In this document: in pieces, positions 61,154 to 64,000 of the stretch
Layout of the letters: each line of letters opens with the position of its first letter
How positions within the stretch are numbered: position 1 is the stretch's first letter
From: Streptomyces sp. NRRL WC-3626
GTDB lineage: Bacteria > Actinomycetota > Actinomycetes > Streptomycetales > Streptomycetaceae
Reading direction: 5' to 3'
DNA: 64,000 nucleotides
NCBI RefSeq assembly: GCF_000718785.1
Contig: NZ_JOCA01000007.1
Location: forward strand, 62,001 to 126,000
Notes under the pieces: generated by a model
What the model was told of the DNA's origin: nothing
The model's database searches: none
What the model saw: the letters and a program-made list of their open reading frames with translations, nothing else
Program-made: the position numbers and the translations under genes

Positions 61154-61292
61154 GCCGCGGCTCCGGCCGTGCCGTCTGCGTCCGTTGTCGCCCGGTGCCG
61201 GCACCGCTCGGAGGAAACGTTCATGTGAGGACGCTAGCCTGCGGCCGTTTCGGCGATCGCCGAAGGGTCCTCGTCGGCGGTCGCCGGGGGCG

Positions 61293-62888
61293 TCAGGGCG
61301 CCGTGGACGGGGTGCGCCCCGTCTCGTCCGGCGGGGACTCCGTCACGCGGCCGCCCGGGTGGCGCAGGGCGCACAGGTAGGCGATGCCCAGGGCGATGGC
61401 CATGCCGTAGAACACCCACTGATTCGCCTCGGCGTAGTCCATCCGTACCGCCGCCATCGCGTCCCGCATGGCGGTGGCTCCCGCGCCGCCGCCTTCGGGG
61501 ACACGGGTGTCGCCGCTTCCCGTGACGGCCTCGGTGACCTGGCGTGCGACGTCCCGGGCCTCGTCCGACGGCACACCGCGCGACCGGAGCGTGTGCACCA
61601 CCTTGTCGGTCGTGACATGCGTGAGGACGGTGCCGAACACGGCCAGGCCGACGCTCGCCGCGTAGTTGCGGACGGTCTGGGTGACGCCGGTGACCTCGCC
61701 GTAGGAGGCGCCGATGGCACGGTTGACGGCGTCCGTGGAGGCCGGGGCGAGGATGAGGCCGATGCCCGCGCCCGCCATGGCGGCGTACGGCCACTGGTCG
61801 TGCATCGAGAGGTCGGTCAACTCGCCCGCCCACAGGGCGAAGCCGACGGCGCCGAGCACGGAGCCGAGTTTCAGCGCGGGACGGGCCCCGCGCCGGTCCA
61901 GGATCCGGCCGCCCCACTGGGAGGCGAGGGCGAAACCGGCGAAGAAGTACAGCAGGAACAGGGCGGCCTGGTTGGGCGAGGCGCTCAGTGACACCTGGGC
62001 GTAGACGGAGGCGAAGAAGAACAGCGGGACGAACGCGAGCATCGCGAAGAACAGCACCAGCGCGTCCACCGTGAACGCCCGGTCCCGGAAGACCCGGATG
62101 TCGACCAGCGGATGACGGGCGCGCCGTTCGTACCGTACGAACACCACGAGCACGGCGAGTCCGCCCGCCACGCAGATCCAGGTCGCCGCGCTGTCCCAGC
62201 CCCAGGACCAGGCCTGCTGGAAGCCCAGCACGCTCAGCCCCATGCCGGCCGCGATCAGTACGGCGCCCCGGACGTCCAGGGACTCCTGGCGTCGCCGGTC
62301 CGCGATGTGCGCGAGTGCGGTGAGCACCAGCGCGGCGATCGCGACGGGGACGTTCACCCAGAAGATGGCGCGCCAGGTCCACGCCGTGAGCCAGCCGCCC
62401 AGCAGCGGCCCCAGCGCGGTGAGGGCGCCGGACAGCCCGAAGAAGAGGGCCAGGGCCCGGCCGCGCCGCTCGACCGGGAACACGGCGACGACGACGGCCA
62501 GGGCGGCGGGGAAGAGCAGGGCCGCTCCGAGTCCCTGGGTCGCTCGGAAGACGATCAGCCAGGTCTGGGCGAAGTCCCCGCGCGGGACGCAGCCGCACAG
62601 CACGGACGAGATCACGAAGACCAGCGTTCCGGCGATCACCACACGGCGGGGGCCCAGCAGGTCCGCGAGCCGGCCGCCGAGGGCGAAGAAGGCGGCCAGT
62701 GCGAGCAGATAGGCGTTGACCACCCACTGCATGCCCGAGGACGACAGACCCAGCTCGTGGACGATGTCCGGCGCGGCGATGGCGACGATCGTCTGGTCGA
62801 TGAACGTCATCGCCACCGCGAACAGCATCGCGGCCAGCGCCAGGGTCTGCCGCGGCGCCGCCTCGCGCCCTGGGGTCCGGTCGCTCAT
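61293..62888 (-). CDS. MFS transporter, DHA2 drug exporter type
   Basis: 531 residues, about 14 membrane segments. DQTIVAIAAPDIVHELG in the first loop, motif A GGRLADLLGPRRVVIAG near 75, and motif C-like GLSGALTALGPLLGGWLT near 155. A short soluble loop at ~455-485 precedes the last helix. Similar to QacA/LfrA-type multidrug exporters. No regulator lies next to it. Substrate unknown. Confidence 0.88.
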   Translation of the reverse strand: MSDRTPGREAAPRQTLALAAMLFAVAMTFIDQTIVAIAAPDIVHELGLSSSGMQWVVNAYLLALAAFFALGGRLADLLGPRRVVIAGTLVFVISSVLCGCVPRGDFAQTWLIVFRATQGLGAALLFPAALAVVVAVFPVERRGRALALFFGLSGALTALGPLLGGWLTAWTWRAIFWVNVPVAIAALVLTALAHIADRRRQESLDVRGAVLIAAGMGLSVLGFQQAWSWGWDSAATWICVAGGLAVLVVFVRYERRARHPLVDIRVFRDRAFTVDALVLFFAMLAFVPLFFFASVYAQVSLSASPNQAALFLLYFFAGFALASQWGGRILDRRGARPALKLGSVLGAVGFALWAGELTDLSMHDQWPYAAMAGAGIGLILAPASTDAVNRAIGASYGEVTGVTQTVRNYAASVGLAVFGTVLTHVTTDKVVHTLRSRGVPSDEARDVARQVTEAVTGSGDTRVPEGGGAGATAMRDAMAAVRMDYAEANQWVFYGMAIALGIAYLCALRHPGGRVTESPPDETGRTPSTAP

Positions 62889-62956
62889 CCGCCCAGTCTG
62901 TGATCCGCCGCGGGGGCCCGCATCCCGGGTTCACGGACGGAGTACGTCCGTACCGC

Positions 62957-63748
62957 TCAGGGCAGCCGGGCGACGCCCGCGTAGATGCCGCTGCTCTCGG
63001 GCTCGGGAGCGGGTGTCGTCCGGAACCACTCCGGCGCGGTCACCAGACCGGGCTCGACGAGGTCCAGGCCGCCGAAGAAGCGGGCGACCTCGTCGCGGGT
63101 GCGGAAGCCGAGGCGGATGCCGGCCCGGGCGTACTCGGCGGTGACCTGCGCGGCCAGCTCGGAGTGGAGGTCGGAGGCGGCGTGCGACAGCACCAGGTAG
63201 CTGCCACTCGGCAGCGCGGACCGCAGCTCGCCGACGATGCCGAGCGGGTCCTGGTCCTCGGGGAGGAAGTGCAGCAGGGCGATCAGGGACAGCGCGATCG
63301 GGCGCTCGAAGTCGAGCACACCGCGGGCGTGCCGGATGATCTCGCCGGGGTCGCGCACATCGCCCTGGATGTAGTCCGTGGCGCCTTCCCTGCTGCTGAT
63401 CAGCAGGGCCTCGGCGTGCCGCAGCACGATCGGGTCGTTGTCCGTGTAGACGACCTTCGCGGTGGGGACGACGGCCTGCGCTATCTGGTGCAGGTTCGGC
63501 TCGGTGGGGATGCCCGTGCCGATGTCGAGGAACTGGTCGATGCCCTGTCCGGCCAGCCAGGCGGCCGCCCGCTGCATGAACTGGCGGTTCTGCCGGGCGG
63601 CGTCCCGCGCCTCGGGCGGCAGTTTCTCCCCCACGGCCTCGTCGACCGGGTAGTTGTCCTTGCCGCCGAGGAGCCAGTCGTAGACCCGCGCCGGATGCGC
63701 CTTGCTGGTGTCTATGTGCGGAGGGTCGGTGGGTGTGCCGGTCGGCAT
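62957..63748 (-). CDS. DUF574-type S-adenosyl methyltransferase (second copy)
   Basis: 263 residues. Same signatures as the 14614-15426 protein: VYDWLLGGKDNYPVDEAVGE near 22, FLDIGTGIPTEPNLHQIAQ near 73, VVYTDNDPIVLRHAEALL near 97. It differs at the C-terminus (ARFFGGLDLVEPGLV then WFRTTPAPEPES). Clearly a paralogue, not a recent duplicate. Substrate unknown. Confidence 0.87.
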   Translation of the reverse strand: MPTGTPTDPPHIDTSKAHPARVYDWLLGGKDNYPVDEAVGEKLPPEARDAARQNRQFMQRAAAWLAGQGIDQFLDIGTGIPTEPNLHQIAQAVVPTAKVVYTDNDPIVLRHAEALLISSREGATDYIQGDVRDPGEIIRHARGVLDFERPIALSLIALLHFLPEDQDPLGIVGELRSALPSGSYLVLSHAASDLHSELAAQVTAEYARAGIRLGFRTRDEVARFFGGLDLVEPGLVTAPEWFRTTPAPEPESSGIYAGVARLP

Positions 63749-63845
63749 GGCGAAGTCCGTCCCAGAGTGGATCGAGGGTGCCTGACGATCATCAAGTCTG
63801 GCACAGCAACGGGTGTACGGAGGACAGGAGTTCGACCCGGGCGGG

Positions 63846-64000
63846 TCACGGCGGCGGTGCCGTGCTGGCGCGCACCACCAGCCGGGTCGGCACGAGCGTG
63901 GTACCCGGCTCGGGACCGTCCTGGCGCACCTTGCTCAGCACCGCCTGCACACAGAGCCGCCCCACCTCGGCGAAGTCCTGGTGGAGGGTGGTCAGCGGGG
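63846..64000 (-). CDS. LacI-family regulator, C-terminal end only
   Basis: The last 51 codons of a minus-strand gene that continues past the window: PLTTLHQDFAEVGRLCVQAV, then LVPTRLVVRASTAPPP and a stop at 63846. This is the typical LacI C-terminal end (ttv...lVvRaSt). The HTH and most of the ligand domain are outside, so no target can be named. Confidence 0.85.
   Translation of the reverse strand, partial: PLTTLHQDFAEVGRLCVQAVLSKVRQDGPEPGTTLVPTRLVVRASTAPPP

Overview
The window is high-GC DNA from an actinomycete, most likely Streptomyces or a close relative. The evidence is strong third-position GC bias, GTG starts, a mycothiol-dependent isomerase, a pyruvate carboxylase, SpoIIE-type PP2C phosphatases, DUF574 methyltransferases and many secreted glycoside hydrolases. 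I count about 50 protein genes, the first and last of them cut by the window edge. I see no rRNA, tRNA, IS element, prophage or CRISPR array.

0-10.6 kb: aromatic acid catabolism. A partial LysR gene and a TetR gene flank a tightly packed minus-strand operon, read from 7917 down to 1473. It encodes gentisate dioxygenase, fumarylpyruvate hydrolase, mycothiol-dependent maleylpyruvate isomerase, 3-hydroxybenzoate 6-hydroxylase, a beta-ketoadipyl-CoA thiolase (pcaF-like) and the two subunits of a CoA-transferase (pcaI/pcaJ-like). A divergent IclR gene shares a palindromic operator with the operon, and a 14-TM-type MFS transporter follows.

10.6-24.4 kb: mixed functions. There is a large secreted protein (PA14, sorbosone-dehydrogenase-like propeller, CBM, DUF1080), two SAM methyltransferases, pyruvate carboxylase, a secreted subtilisin, and two divergent HxlR-regulator/oxidoreductase pairs (NmrA/QOR2-like and azoreductase) separated by SnoaL-like and DoxX genes.

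24.4-39.4 kb: signalling and membrane functions. A LuxR-type response regulator and histidine kinase lie next to an FtsX-type ABC exporter. Next come a VWA lipoprotein, a long-chain acyl-CoA ligase, a DUF1990 protein, a class V aminotransferase with a Streptomyces intergenic repeat apparently captured inside its reading frame, an AI-2E family permease and a HATPase-PAS-GAF-SpoIIE phosphatase.

39.4-60.3 kb: glycan degradation. Secreted GH64 and CBM-GH16 enzymes (beta-glucan type), a GH92-metallophosphatase fusion, a second IclR, a SpoIIE phosphatase, and a sugar ABC importer with intracellular GH1 and GH31 (alpha-xylosidase) enzymes are followed by PPK2, an SDR and a secreted GH5. Several genes have sugar-operator-like palindromes in their promoters. 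The GH92 domain has Gln where the family's general acid Glu is expected, and a complete purple-acid-phosphatase-like domain follows on the same chain. This suggests a single secreted protein that uncaps and then dephosphorylates mannose phosphate on fungal phosphomannan. It is the most interesting item here.

60.3-64 kb: a TauE/SafE permease, a DHA2 MFS exporter, a second DUF574 methyltransferase and the C-terminal end of a LacI regulator.

Many convergent junctions carry strong GC-rich hairpins without U-tracts, as is usual for Streptomyces terminators. The strongest are at 10564-10610, 39405-39440, 57177-57210 and 59214-59248. All functions are inferred by reading motifs; no database search was run.
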